Positions 43,430 through 51,789 of a stretch of 64,000 bases of DNA are shown piece after piece. The DNA comes from Asticcacaulis aquaticus (GTDB taxonomy: Bacteria; Pseudomonadota; Alphaproteobacteria; Caulobacterales; Caulobacteraceae). Under the pieces are notes generated by a model. That model ran no database searches. It worked only from the letters and a program-made list of their open reading frames with translations, and had not been told where the DNA came from. The position numbers and the translations under genes are program-made. The stretch is taken from contig NZ_JAQQKX010000008.1 of NCBI RefSeq assembly GCF_028550415.1, positions 1 to 64,000 of the forward strand, in the 5' to 3' direction. Position 1 is the first letter of the stretch, and each line of letters starts with the position of its first letter.

Positions 43430-43691
43430 GCTGATCTCCTGATTGTACCAGCCATTGTCTTAGTATTTGAGTATTTCCGGCAAACGAGCATCTCTGATCG
43501 TGAATGAGTTTATCTAATAGTTGTCTCACTCGGTTCGGGAGACGACTGCACCGTTTTCAATTGAGCTTCTTTAAAAAGTCGAATCCACAAATCTCAATCC
43601 TATGTCCGGTTTAAGGTGCCAGTTCTGACAAAGGTAAAAGCTGAGGTCTCGTGTCCGCTTCGGGCGCGCTGGAGGATAATGATCCTGCGCT
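43430..43691. other. Intergenic region at the right edge of the organosulfur locus
   Basis: No gene. It contains two degenerate repeat copies (ATGTCCGGTTTAAGGTGCC at 43602 and GTGTCCGCTTCGGGCGCG at 43651) near the boundary with the AbiE genes, and a partial GGAAATAC match (43470s, minus strand) to the TAGGAAAT-type motif. Confidence 0.4.
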
Positions 43692-44555
43692 TTATTTAGC
43701 TATGAGCCGTTCACAACTTGGGCCGACTGTTTTCCAGATTCTGGTTACGATCGTCTCGAAAGGTGGGCTATCAAACTCGATCGACGCGGCATACGCTTTC
43801 CAGCGACGGTTGGCGTCCTCGGAGGTGTACATCGCTTCCGAAAGGCCAGGAGGTGCTTCGGCTGGAATTGCCGTGGCGCGTCTCTCAAACGTCGCCGCGA
43901 TAGCTTTGTCCAAGTCTTCTTCGCTGATATGCAGGCTTTGGGGGAGGGCCCATAGGTCGTAGTAGTCCTTCATTCGTCCGTTGATGAGCCCCAGTGCAAC
44001 AATAGCCTGAAATTTTTCGGCGATTACGGTGGCGGGCGGGTAGGCCCGTATGCTCGACGGCTGCATGTCCAAGAGGCTCGGATAATCGAGTTCGATAGGT
44101 TTTGACCCAATCGCATCCCCAAACCCGATGTCGATGGTTATAGGTATGCGTGCCTTGTCCAGGACGGCGTTTGTTTTCAGTCGGATGCCGCCGTACTCGG
44201 TTTCTTCCCGAATGACGGATGCCGTAAGGTGCGCGATGTCAAACTCAAGGCCATCGTCTCCTGGTATCGCCAGGATTTCGGCAAAGACCGCTGTCAGCTT
44301 ATTTACGTCCGGGGCGCCGAAACCAAGGAAATCAACGTCTCGCGTGACGCGCATGGTGTCGTCAATCCAGAGGGTCACCAAGAGGCCGCCCTTCAGGACA
44401 AAGCGATCGCGGTGCGGCGAAACGGAGAGACGGTAGAGAATGCGTTCCAGCGCATATCGGGTGAGGACGACATCGAAGGGCTGCTCAATTCGTCTGACAA
44501 CGTTCAAAAGACGCGAGCGAGCAGAGGCTGCGATGTTGGAGACGGCTTTAACCAT
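43692..44555 (-). CDS. AbiEii/AbiGii-type nucleotidyltransferase toxin
   Basis: A 287-residue toxin of the type IV AbiE toxin-antitoxin family. The nucleotidyltransferase motifs are FVLKGGLLVTLW (with KGG) and TRDVDFLGFG; IAEKFQAIVALG and RMKDYYDLWAL follow in the helical part. Family members block growth, in some cases by adding nucleotides to tRNA acceptor ends. It overlaps the antitoxin gene by 8 bases. Confidence 0.9.
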   Translation of the reverse strand: MVKAVSNIAASARSRLLNVVRRIEQPFDVVLTRYALERILYRLSVSPHRDRFVLKGGLLVTLWIDDTMRVTRDVDFLGFGAPDVNKLTAVFAEILAIPGDDGLEFDIAHLTASVIREETEYGGIRLKTNAVLDKARIPITIDIGFGDAIGSKPIELDYPSLLDMQPSSIRAYPPATVIAEKFQAIVALGLINGRMKDYYDLWALPQSLHISEEDLDKAIAATFERRATAIPAEAPPGLSEAMYTSEDANRRWKAYAASIEFDSPPFETIVTRIWKTVGPSCERLIAK

Positions 44556-45168
44556 TGAACGTCAGGGCCTCCAGATACGGTTTCAAAGTGTTGAGTGTAC
44601 CGCCGGCTTCTGCCGCCTGATATATCGCTGAAGGGGTGGTTTTTCTCTGCGTGAGGGCTGAGCGCAGGCTTTCGATCGCCACGGATCGATCGACGAGGCG
44701 TGGATTGCGGAAGACATCCGCGAGCGTCTTGGGGATGGAATAGATGGGCACGTCTACGCCGCTGATTTGGGTATGCTCTATACCCTGATCGAAAAATCGA
44801 GGGCTGAAGCGAACGACCTTGATCGGGGGATAGGAAACGGACGGCGTCCAGCCGTTCTTCTCTATAGCGACCCACACGCGTCGAGGCATTTGATCGGTCA
44901 GGCCGTGATAGGCGAGGGCCGACACCATGCAGATGACGCCTTGGGGGACTTGTTTGGCGACCTCGGCGAGAGACTGGTGGGGGTCTATTTCGCTATCTAG
45001 GCTCTGGTAGAGACCGCGGGAAACGCGGGTGATCAGGCCGTTCGCTTCGGCACGGGCAATGGTTGTCGCGGTTATCCCTTGAGCGCGCAGCTCGTTGGAA
45101 CGCGCCAGAGGTTGCGCTTTCAGGATGCTTAGAAGGCGATCCTGCTGCGTAGCGCCGGTCTCAAGCAT
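44548..45168 (-). CDS. AbiEi-type antitoxin/transcriptional regulator
   Basis: A 206-residue antitoxin. An N-terminal winged helix (ARSNELRAQGITATTIARAE, VSRGLYQ) precedes the AbiEi antitoxin domain (PQGVICMVSALAYHGLTDQM, SIPKTLADVFRNP). It should repress its own operon and neutralise the toxin. It precedes the toxin with an 8-base overlap, the standard order for this system. Confidence 0.9.
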   Translation of the reverse strand: MLETGATQQDRLLSILKAQPLARSNELRAQGITATTIARAEANGLITRVSRGLYQSLDSEIDPHQSLAEVAKQVPQGVICMVSALAYHGLTDQMPRRVWVAIEKNGWTPSVSYPPIKVVRFSPRFFDQGIEHTQISGVDVPIYSIPKTLADVFRNPRLVDRSVAIESLRSALTQRKTTPSAIYQAAEAGGTLNTLKPYLEALTFNG

Positions 45169-45424
45169 GGTGTAAATCCTACAACTAATGCAAGTTCAGT
45201 TGGAGGTTTTGTATCATGGTTTTCTGAAAAGTCTATTTAGGATACCGGTTCGGAAGGGTAAATCTGTGAAGCCGGCCCGAGGACCGGCCCCTTTTACGAT
45301 GTACGGCAGAACAGGAATATGCTACCATTCTCAGGCTCGAAAAAGCCGGTATCAGGTTCACAAATGTTGCCATTTTGTCCTGATACTTTTTCGGCTTAAC
45401 CGGCGGCAGGCCCTCGATTTTTTT
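45169..45424. other. Intergenic region between abiE operon and tRNA fragment
   Basis: The AbiE promoter must lie here; a CAACT...AGTTG pair at about 45183-45202 could be part of an operator. The rest (to 45424) has no gene and no D-arm or acceptor-stem sequence that would complete the tRNA fragment that follows. Confidence 0.4.
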
Positions 45425-45482
45425 ACGGCCTTAAAATCCGTCAGGGAAACCTATGCCGGTTCGAGTCCGGCTGCCCGTACCA
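45425..45482 (+). tRNA. tRNA-Leu(UAA) 3' fragment, probable attachment-site remnant
   Basis: The segment has an anticodon arm with loop CTTAAAA (anticodon TAA), a short variable arm (AGGGAAACCT), a perfect T-arm (GCCGG TTCGAGT CCGGC), the 3' acceptor strand TGCCCGT, a discriminator A and an encoded CCA. Upstream there is no D-arm and no 5' acceptor strand, so it is a partial, non-functional copy. The last pair of the anticodon stem is mismatched (C-T), suggesting the homology ends there. Such 3' fragments are left at the far end of elements integrated into tRNA genes. Confidence 0.75.
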
Positions 45483-45541
45483 GCAGGGTCGTAGACCCTG
45501 CACCCGTTACTTGGAGTAAGTAACGAGGCCACAACAAATTA

Positions 45542-45569
45542 AAAGGCGGCAGAATAATCTGCCGCCTTT
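45542..45569. terminator. Bidirectional intrinsic terminator
   Basis: A 12-bp stem (AAAGGCGGCAGA with TCTGCCGCCTTT) and 4-base loop, with T-rich sequence on both sides. It lies after the tRNA fragment and immediately beyond the phoH stop. Two smaller hairpins (GCAGGGTC/GACCCTGC at 45483-45501; GTTACTT/AAGTAAC at 45506-45524) precede it. Confidence 0.8.
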
Positions 45570-45591
45570 CGTTTTACGCAATTATCAACCC

Positions 45592-46359
45592 TTACAGCAC
45601 GCCCAGCATCTGCGCGACCAGCGGGTGGCGGACGATGTCCTTGTCCTTCAAACGCACCACCGACACGGTTTCCAGTACGTCGAACTTTTCAGCCACGCTG
45701 GCCAGACCCGACAGGCCGGGCAGCAGGTCGGACTGGTTCGGGTCGCCGGTCACGATCATGGTCGAGTTCCAGCCCAGACGCGTCAGCAGCATTTTGAGCT
45801 GCGTATAGGTGCAGTTCTGCGCCTCGTCGATCACCACAAAGGCATTGTTCAGCGTGCGGCCGCGCATATAGCCGACCGGGGCGATCTCGATCAGGCCTTC
45901 CTGCATTAGCGCCTTGACGCGCTTCATGCTGAGGCGGTCGGTCAGGGCGTCGTACAGCGGGCGCAGATAGGGGGCGAGCTTGTCTTCCATATCGCCGGGC
46001 AGAAAGCCGATCGATTCCCCGGCCTCGACCGCCGGACGCGACAGGACGATGCGGCCGACCTTGCCGGCTTCCAGCGCCTCAACGGCCTTGGCGATGGCGA
46101 GGTAGGTCTTGCCGGTGCCCGCAGGCCCTAGCGCCAGGACAAGATTCTTGTCGTCGATGGCGGTCAGAAGTTCGGCCTGACCGTCGGATTTCGCCTTGAT
46201 GGTTTTGACGTAGGACTGATCGCGATCTTCGTTCGCAGAGCCCATCGGAGACCAGCTGCCGTGATTGACGGTAATGCGGCGGACTTTTGTATCGTTCGCA
46301 TACTGTTCGGCATCGAGGGTACCTTCGCGCAGGAAACGCTTGGTGGAACGCTTGGTCAT
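45592..46359 (-). CDS. PhoH family protein
   Basis: A 255-residue ATPase of the PhoH family. Walker A is GPAGTGKT and Walker B is FVVIDEAQN, with SRPAVEAGESIGFLPG between them. AGGAGG lies 5 bases before ATG 46359. PhoH proteins are linked to RNA metabolism and, in some species, phosphate starvation. A minus-strand terminator lies 80 bases upstream, so the gene either has its own promoter after it or is controlled by read-through. Confidence 0.9.
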   Translation of the reverse strand: MTKRSTKRFLREGTLDAEQYANDTKVRRITVNHGSWSPMGSANEDRDQSYVKTIKAKSDGQAELLTAIDDKNLVLALGPAGTGKTYLAIAKAVEALEAGKVGRIVLSRPAVEAGESIGFLPGDMEDKLAPYLRPLYDALTDRLSMKRVKALMQEGLIEIAPVGYMRGRTLNNAFVVIDEAQNCTYTQLKMLLTRLGWNSTMIVTGDPNQSDLLPGLSGLASVAEKFDVLETVSVVRLKDKDIVRHPLVAQMLGVL

Positions 46360-46439
46360 GACAGGCCTCCTAAAATGGGACGCAGGTCGGCAAGCGGTGC
46401 AAGCCGCCGATCCGTGCGCAACTTCAATGGGATTTGAGG

Positions 46440-46720
46440 CATAAAAAAAGACGAAACCGTGTAAGGGTTCGTCTTCGCGTATGCGCTCGGGGAGGTAATG
46501 ATGAGGGGACGCCGGGGTGCGCCGCATCCAAGGGGCCGTGCCGCCGGAGGCGGAGGGACCACAGAGGGTACAGATGCAAACCTTAGAGCCACTTGGGACC
46601 TCACAGAAGGTAGCAGAGTCGGTTGAAACCGAATCCTTCCGGGGGCAACTGATTCCCCCTTAAGGACAGTAACAGATTCCGGCATAATGCTTACCGAGTT
46701 CTTAAAACGGTTGTGGAAAA
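46440..46720 (-). ncRNA. Putative structured leader or small RNA upstream of phoH
   Basis: The 468 bases between phoH and the carbonic anhydrase gene hold no credible gene on the plus strand. On the minus strand a hairpin (AAGACGAA with TTCGTCTT, 46447-46475) is followed by seven T, a good terminator. Upstream of it are further stems: TCGGT/ACCGA, CCGCC/GGCGG and GCATC/GATGC (the last enclosing about 45 bases). This looks like a terminated small RNA or attenuator. It does not match tmRNA, RNase P RNA or SRP RNA signatures. The 5' end is a guess. Confidence 0.4.
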
Positions 46721-46827
46721 CTTTTTGCATGCGCGAAATGGGGGAATTTTCATTCGCGCCTGCAAACCGTTTTCCTGTTTATTAAAGGCCGCCGGTCGTA
46801 AGGAAACAATGAGCAGAAGGTAGGGAA

Positions 46828-47355
46828 ATGACGGTATTTGCATTGGGCGGAGTGTCGCCGCAAGGCATTGAAAACGAAAATGTTTATGTCGCTCCCGGTG
46901 CTCAGGTCATCGGCGATGTGCGCTTTGGCGCGGGCGCCAGCGTCTGGTTCAACGCGGTGCTGCGGGCGGATAACGAGCCGATGATCGTCGGTGGGCGGAG
47001 CAATATACAGGATGGTTCGGTGCTGCATTCCGACCCCGGTTCGCCTCTTGTGATCGGCGAAGGCGTGACCGTGGGGCACAAGGTCGTACTGCATGGCTGC
47101 ACGATCGGCGACAATAGCCTGATCGGGATCGGCTCGGTGATCCTCAACCGGGCGCAGATCGGAAAGAACAGCATCGTCGGGGCCGGGGCATTAGTGCCGG
47201 AAGGCAAGGTGTTTCCCGATGGTGTGCTGCTGATCGGCGCGCCGGCGCGGGTGGCCCGGGAGCTGACGCCGGAGCAGGTCGAAGGGCTGAAACGCTCGGC
47301 CGATCATTATGTTTGGAACGCGCAGCGGTTTGCGCGCGATCTGAAAGCGGTTTAA
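46828..47355 (+). CDS. Gamma carbonic anhydrase family protein
   Basis: A 175-residue left-handed beta-helix protein with hexapeptide repeats. The metal-binding histidines are in [19 protein letters not shown]; the C-terminal [10 protein letters not shown] segment is typical of YrdA/PaaY-like family members. GGTAGGGAA precedes the ATG. Zn or Fe binding and CO2/bicarbonate chemistry are family properties; many members have no measured activity. Confidence 0.87.
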   Translation: MTVFALGGVSPQGIENENVYVAPGAQVIGDVRFGAGASVWFNAVLRADNEPMIVGGRSNIQDGSVLHSDPGSPLVIGEGVTVGHKVVLHGCTIGDNSLIGIGSVILNRAQIGKNSIVGAGALVPEGKVFPDGVLLIGAPARVARELTPEQVEGLKRSADHYVWNAQRFARDLKAV

Positions 47356-47414
47356 AGATACCGGCGAGGGGAATCGGCCGGGAGCTAATATGCGGGCCGA
47401 TAAGGGGGGGAAAT

Positions 47415-49519
47415 ATGCGTGCCACGTACGGCCTGATGGTCTTTATAGGTTTGGCGACATCCAGCAACGGATGGGCGCAGGCCAGCGATCCGCCGCCCGT
47501 CGCCGAGGCGAAGGTCGACGACAAACCGGCTGAAAAGGTCGAGGAGGTCACCGTTACGGCCAGCAAGAACTCTGGCACGCGCATCGACCGCCGCGTCTAT
47601 GATGTGAAGACCGACCCTCAGGCCTCGACCGGGTTGCTGACCGACGTGCTGGCCAAGGTGCCGTCGGTCACGGTAACCGCCGACGACAAGGTGTATCTGA
47701 GGGGCGATGCCGGGGTGACCATCTGGGTCGATGGCAAGGCCCCGCCGGAGGGGCGTCAGGTTCTGCGCACCTTGCCGGCGTCGGAGATCGAGCGCATCGA
47801 GGTGATCACCAATCCGTCGGCGCAATATGCCGCCGGAACCAGCAAGGGCATCATCAATATCATCACCAAAAAGCCGCGCGGCGCGGTGAAGCGGCGCGGC
47901 AGCCTGACGGCACGTATCGACGCCCTGGGTGGCTACAGCGGCGGGCTTAATTTCGACGATGGCAAGGGGCCGTGGAGTTGGGGCTTCGGCCTGAGCGCGA
48001 CAAAACAATATAGCGACATGGCCTATGAGACCCTGCGGGAAGGGGTCGGCGCGGCTCAGGCCAGCGGCTATCTGGCGCAGACCGGGCGCAGCGACGTCCG
48101 CAACCAGTCGAAATCCATGAATATCCGTCTGGGGTACAAGCTGGGCCGCGCAGTGCGCTGAAGTTCAGGGTCAGCCAGAATACGCCGCGCTTCGACGCGT
48201 GGCGTTGGAGTGCGTTGCGTGACACGACGGGCCGTTTCAGCGAGGACTCGCGCGATATATGGCGGATGCGGACCTGGGATCATAACCTGACCTACAGCTT
48301 CGCCGACGACAAGGGTGAGCGTCTGACCATCGACATCAGCGACACGCTGCATCAGCAATCCAACCCTATCCGCTATGTGACGCGCGATGCCCGTCCCGGT
48401 CGTGGAGACGGTGAACGCCTGACCGACGAACTGTGGCGTGAGCACGATCGGCAGATCAAAGGCGACTACGAAAAGCCGCTGGGCGACAACCGTATCCTGA
48501 GTGCCGGGTTCGACTGGAAGGCCGATGCCCAGCAGGCGTTGCGTCGCTTCGACAGCAGTTTCGCGACCGAGGCGGACCGGGAAAGCCTGTTTGTCGGGCG
48601 CGAAACGACGACGGCGGCCTATGTCACTCTGCAATGGCCGCTGGGCGCGTGGACGGCCATGCCGGGCCTGCGCGTCGAGGATCGCCGCCGCCGGTTTCCG
48701 GGACAAAGCTTCGACGGGGATGGCGGTGAGACCGAATGGTTTCCGTCCCTCCATCTCAGCCGGGCGATGGGCGAGGGGAAGAAGCTGCGCCTGAGCTATA
48801 GCCGTCGCCTCGATCCGTTACAGCTTGGGCAATACGATCCGCAGCTTATCTATAATTCCTCGACCAGCGTGCGTAGCGGCAATCCCGACCTGCAACTGGT
48901 CCTCGTCAACTCCGTTGAGGCCAGCTACGATGTCGAACGCAAGACATCGAGCTGGGGCCTGACCGTCTATTACCGCGACGCCAGCAACCAGATCGTCTGG
49001 GTGTCTAACCTCGGCGCCGATGGGGTGCAGTATAGCCGCCCGGCCAATCTGGGGCAGACGCGCCTGACGGGCTTCGACGCCAACTGGCGCGGGCCGATCA
49101 GGGGGTTGCCGGGCAAGGGCAAATGGACCCACACCAGCTCCGCCAACTACAAATACGGGCGCGCCGCGGTCGCCGATGCGGTAGGTAATCGCGAGACGAT
49201 CTTTTGGCAGGTGCGCTCGGTCATTCAGTATGACGGACCCAAACGCGGGGCTCTGGGCGGCGATCAGTTTCAGGCCACGGCTTCGATATATGGCTGGACG
49301 GCGGATATCGAGTCGCGCAGCGACCCGCTGTGGACCATCGACCTGAGCTGGCAGCGGCCTCTGACGTCGAAGGTGGCGCTGGTCGTGTCCGCGCCCTATA
49401 TCCTGCGGCAAGGCCTCTATAGCTCGTCCAGTATCACGGACACCTACCGCTCGCAGCAGACGACCTATCGTCCGAACGGCTATGTCCGGGTGGCGCTGAA
49501 TTACAAGTTCGGAAATTGA
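47415..49519 (+). pseudogene. TonB-dependent receptor-like beta-barrel gene with a frameshift
   Basis: The first part (47415-48161) encodes a signal peptide (to GWAQA), KVEEVTVTASK and a plug domain with VWVDGKAPPE-like TIWVDGKAPPE and IERIEVITNPSAQYAAGT. It ends at TGA 48159-48161 after LGYKLGRAVR. In the +2 frame the expected continuation PRSALKFRVSQNTPRFDAWR begins at about 48146 and runs without stop to 49519, ending VALNYKFGN. One missing base near 48143-48149, in a G/C-rich run, explains both. It belongs to the outer-membrane barrel group related to TonB receptors. A sequencing or assembly error is possible. Confidence 0.8.
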
Positions 49520-49615
49520 GTCGCGTGAAACCGATTGCGTCTCACACTGCCTCTTGAAAGCCGGGCGGCGAGGCCCATGTCCTTGGAATAGTTCCGTCTA
49601 TTCAGGAGAAAACGC

Positions 49616-49999
49616 ATGTCCGCCCTTCAGTGTCCCGTCTGCCGAAACGATTTTCGTGAGGTTCTGAAAGAGGGCATCCTGATCGACGTCTGCACCCAGT
49701 GCCGCGGCGTGTGGCTCGATCGCGGGGAGTTGGAAAAGCTGCTGTCGCTGGCCGCCGGCGGAACCGTGCAACGGGCGCCGGAGCCGGCCCAATACGCACC
49801 GCCCCCGCAACAGCCGCGCTATCAGCAATCGCCCCAGCCCTATCCGCAGCAGCCCTATCATCAGAGCCACCAGACCGATAAATACGGCCGCCCCATCGAA
49901 TACGACAAGTACGGCCGCAAGATCGAGTACGACAAGTACGGGAACCGGAAGAAGAAAAAGGGCTTCGATATGCTCGATATCTTCGATTTTGGCGATTGA
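49616..49999 (+). CDS. Zinc-ribbon (zf-TFIIB) protein with KYG repeats
   Basis: A 127-residue protein. The N-terminus holds a zinc ribbon, CPVCRNDF...CTQCRGVWLDRGEL. A Pro/Gln/Tyr-rich linker (55-88) leads to three DKYGR/N-type repeats (KYGRPIEYD, KYGRKIEYD, KYGNRKKKK) and an acidic/aromatic tail. GGAG precedes the ATG. Function is unknown; the ribbon suggests nucleic-acid or protein binding. Confidence 0.85.
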   Translation: MSALQCPVCRNDFREVLKEGILIDVCTQCRGVWLDRGELEKLLSLAAGGTVQRAPEPAQYAPPPQQPRYQQSPQPYPQQPYHQSHQTDKYGRPIEYDKYGRKIEYDKYGNRKKKKGFDMLDIFDFGD

Positions 50000-50004
50000 T
50001 GTGC

Positions 50005-50033
50005 AAAAGGCTCCGGGGAAACCGGAGCCTTTT
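50005..50033. terminator. Bidirectional intrinsic terminator
   Basis: A 12-bp stem (AAAAGGCTCCGG with CCGGAGCCTTTT) and 5-base loop between converging genes at 49999 and 50036. Confidence 0.85.
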
Positions 50034-50035
50034 GT

Positions 50036-50902
50036 TTATTTCAAAAATGCTTTCAGTTCGGCCTGAAACACCTCGGGCTGGTCGAACATGATAAAGTGGT
50101 AGCTGTCGGTGATCTGGCGCGTCGAGACGTTCGGCGCATTGGCGTAGGATAGTTTATAGTAACCCGCCATCTGCTCCGCCGTGATCGGGGCACCCGGCGG
50201 CACGACCCACAGGACGCGCAGCGGCACGGTGATTTGTTTCAACTCCGGGCGCAGGTCGGTGGTGATCAGGTCGTACATGGCCTGGCCCGAGGTCGCCGCA
50301 TCGCTGTCGAGCGAGTATTTGACCGAGGCGGGGCGTAGACTTTCGGTTTTGATCATCCCGGCGATGGTTTGTTCGGCCATCGGTTTACGGGCGGCAGCGG
50401 GTGATTTGGCGATCCCGTCGCGGATCTGGGTTGCGACCGGCACGACCGTTTCCGGCGTAGCGTCGGGCATGAACATGGCGCCCATGAACGGCATCATGTC
50501 GACGACCATGACCTTAGAGGCGCTGTCGGGATGGCGGGCGGCGACCATCAGGGCCAGAGTGCCGCCCAGCGAATGCCCGACCAGAGCCGGTTTTTGCAGT
50601 TTTTCCGTCTCGATATAACGGGCGATCTCCTCGGCGACCGGGGCGACGACGGGGCCCGAGCCATTCGCCTCCGAAGCGACCCCCGCAAAGCCTTTGACCT
50701 GAACGCGGTGGTAGCGATAGCCGGGCACGGCCTTGACGGTTCCGTCCCAGATTTCCGCCGAGGACGACAGGCCCGGGATCAGCACGACATCGGGGCCTTC
50801 GCCTTCGACTGTGACGACGATGCGGTCGCTTTTGAAGCTGTCGGCAAAGGCCGGGGCGGCCATCAGCAGGGGGATGGCCAGCAGCAAGGTTTTGAACAAC
50901 AT
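50036..50902 (-). CDS. Exported alpha/beta hydrolase
   Basis: A 288-residue alpha/beta hydrolase with a signal peptide (to PAFADS). The nucleophile elbow is GHSLGG, the oxyanion region is LIPGLSSSAEIWD and the catalytic His is in DSYHFIMFDQPE. It lies three bases downstream of a small XRE-type regulator. The substrate is unknown; an esterase or lactonase role in the periplasm is plausible. Confidence 0.87.
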   Translation of the reverse strand: MLFKTLLLAIPLLMAAPAFADSFKSDRIVVTVEGEGPDVVLIPGLSSSAEIWDGTVKAVPGYRYHRVQVKGFAGVASEANGSGPVVAPVAEEIARYIETEKLQKPALVGHSLGGTLALMVAARHPDSASKVMVVDMMPFMGAMFMPDATPETVVPVATQIRDGIAKSPAAARKPMAEQTIAGMIKTESLRPASVKYSLDSDAATSGQAMYDLITTDLRPELKQITVPLRVLWVVPPGAPITAEQMAGYYKLSYANAPNVSTRQITDSYHFIMFDQPEVFQAELKAFLK

Positions 50903-50904
50903 GA

Positions 50905-51123
50905 CTATTCCTCTTTAGCGTTTTGGGGCGGATAGGGATTGGGGAAGACGGCCTCGACATTTTGTCCAAAAGCCGAGGCGATACGGTAGGCGAGGTCGAG
51001 CGACGGATCGTGCCGCTCGGTCTCCAGCGCGTTGATGGCGTAGCGCGAAACCCCCACAAGATCAGCGAGTTGTTCCTGAGTGAGGTCGCGTTCGGCACGC
51101 AGCACCTTGAGGCGGCTCTTCAT
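50905..51123 (-). CDS. XRE-family helix-turn-helix regulator
   Basis: A 72-residue protein that is almost entirely a Cro/C1-type HTH: LRAERDLTQEQLADLVGVSR and YAINALETERHDPSLDLAYR. The ATG at 51123 shares a base with the stop of the upstream membrane-protein gene. Such small XRE proteins often accompany DUF-type membrane proteins in a self-regulated pair. Confidence 0.88.
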   Translation of the reverse strand: MKSRLKVLRAERDLTQEQLADLVGVSRYAINALETERHDPSLDLAYRIASAFGQNVEAVFPNPYPPQNAKEE

Positions 51124-51509
51124 CAGATCGAACCCTTGACGAAGGGCGTGATCATGCCGAACACGGCCCAGAACAGCGGATAGACCAGCCAGGCGGGGAC
51201 ATCGGGCGCGCCCAGAAACTGCTGGAACGGGCTGAAGGCGACGACGACGGTGATGGTCAGGCCGATGGCGATCAGCATCTGTCGGGCGATGACGGCGCGC
51301 ACGAATTCGTCCTGCTTGCTAATGAGGTCGTAGGCGAGTTTGGTCTGTGTCAGGACGGTGAGGGCGGGCACCAGCGCCAGCGCCCACAGGGCGGGGGCGG
51401 GCCAGTCATAGGCCTTGCCCCAGGTGAGGCCGAAGATGGCGGCGAGGAAGATCACCCACAGGGTGATGGAGAGGGCGACATAGGCGGGGGATTTGGGCCA
51501 GGGGATCAT
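51123..51509 (-). CDS. Small integral membrane protein
   Basis: A 128-residue protein with four hydrophobic segments (SITLWVIFLAAIFGLTW, LWALALVPALTVL, LIAIGLTITVVVAF, LVYPLFWAVFGMI) and a charged loop SKQDEFVRAVIARQ between the second and third. ATG 51509 has AGGAAAG upstream. I do not recognise a function; it is coupled to the XRE regulator, which fits a widespread regulator plus membrane protein pair. Confidence 0.75.
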   Translation of the reverse strand: MIPWPKSPAYVALSITLWVIFLAAIFGLTWGKAYDWPAPALWALALVPALTVLTQTKLAYDLISKQDEFVRAVIARQMLIAIGLTITVVVAFSPFQQFLGAPDVPAWLVYPLFWAVFGMITPFVKGSI

Positions 51510-51729
51510 GGTGTTGGGCTTTCCTGTCTGAATGTTGTGTACGCCTAACATCACGGGGCGTAATGCGTCAATGAAAAAGTTGTGAATTCACAACATTTGG
51601 TTGGCCATGCGCACAATAAGTTGGAATTTTGAAATATTTGTCTGATTTAAATGGGCGGCAAAATGACACTCGAAAAAACAATGCCGATCTGAAATCTCAT
51701 ATTGTCAGCAAAAAATAACTGTTGTAGCG

Positions 51730-51744
51730 ATTGGTCGGACCAAT
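51730..51744. promoter_or_regulatory. FadR/GntR-type operator upstream of the GH42 gene
   Basis: ATTGGTCGGACCAAT is a perfect 7-bp inverted repeat around a central G. It contains TGGTCGGACCA, the FadR-subfamily GntR pattern TGGTCNGACCA. It lies 46-60 bases before the beta-galactosidase start, where a repressor would cover the promoter. No GntR gene is present in the window. Confidence 0.6.
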
Positions 51745-51789
51745 AAATATAAATTTATCTGACAAAATTGTCGTACAAAAGAGGATTCC

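Noticed and set aside
45188-45523. Plus-strand frame of 111 codons after the abiE operon
   Set aside because: It runs through the tRNA-Leu fragment; translation of the T-arm gives the familiar spurious GSSPAAR string.
46440-46720. tmRNA, RNase P RNA, 6S RNA or SRP RNA
   Set aside because: No resume-codon tag, no GAGGAAAGTCC-type core, no SRP tetraloop signature; a 6S-like closing stem could not be drawn convincingly by eye.
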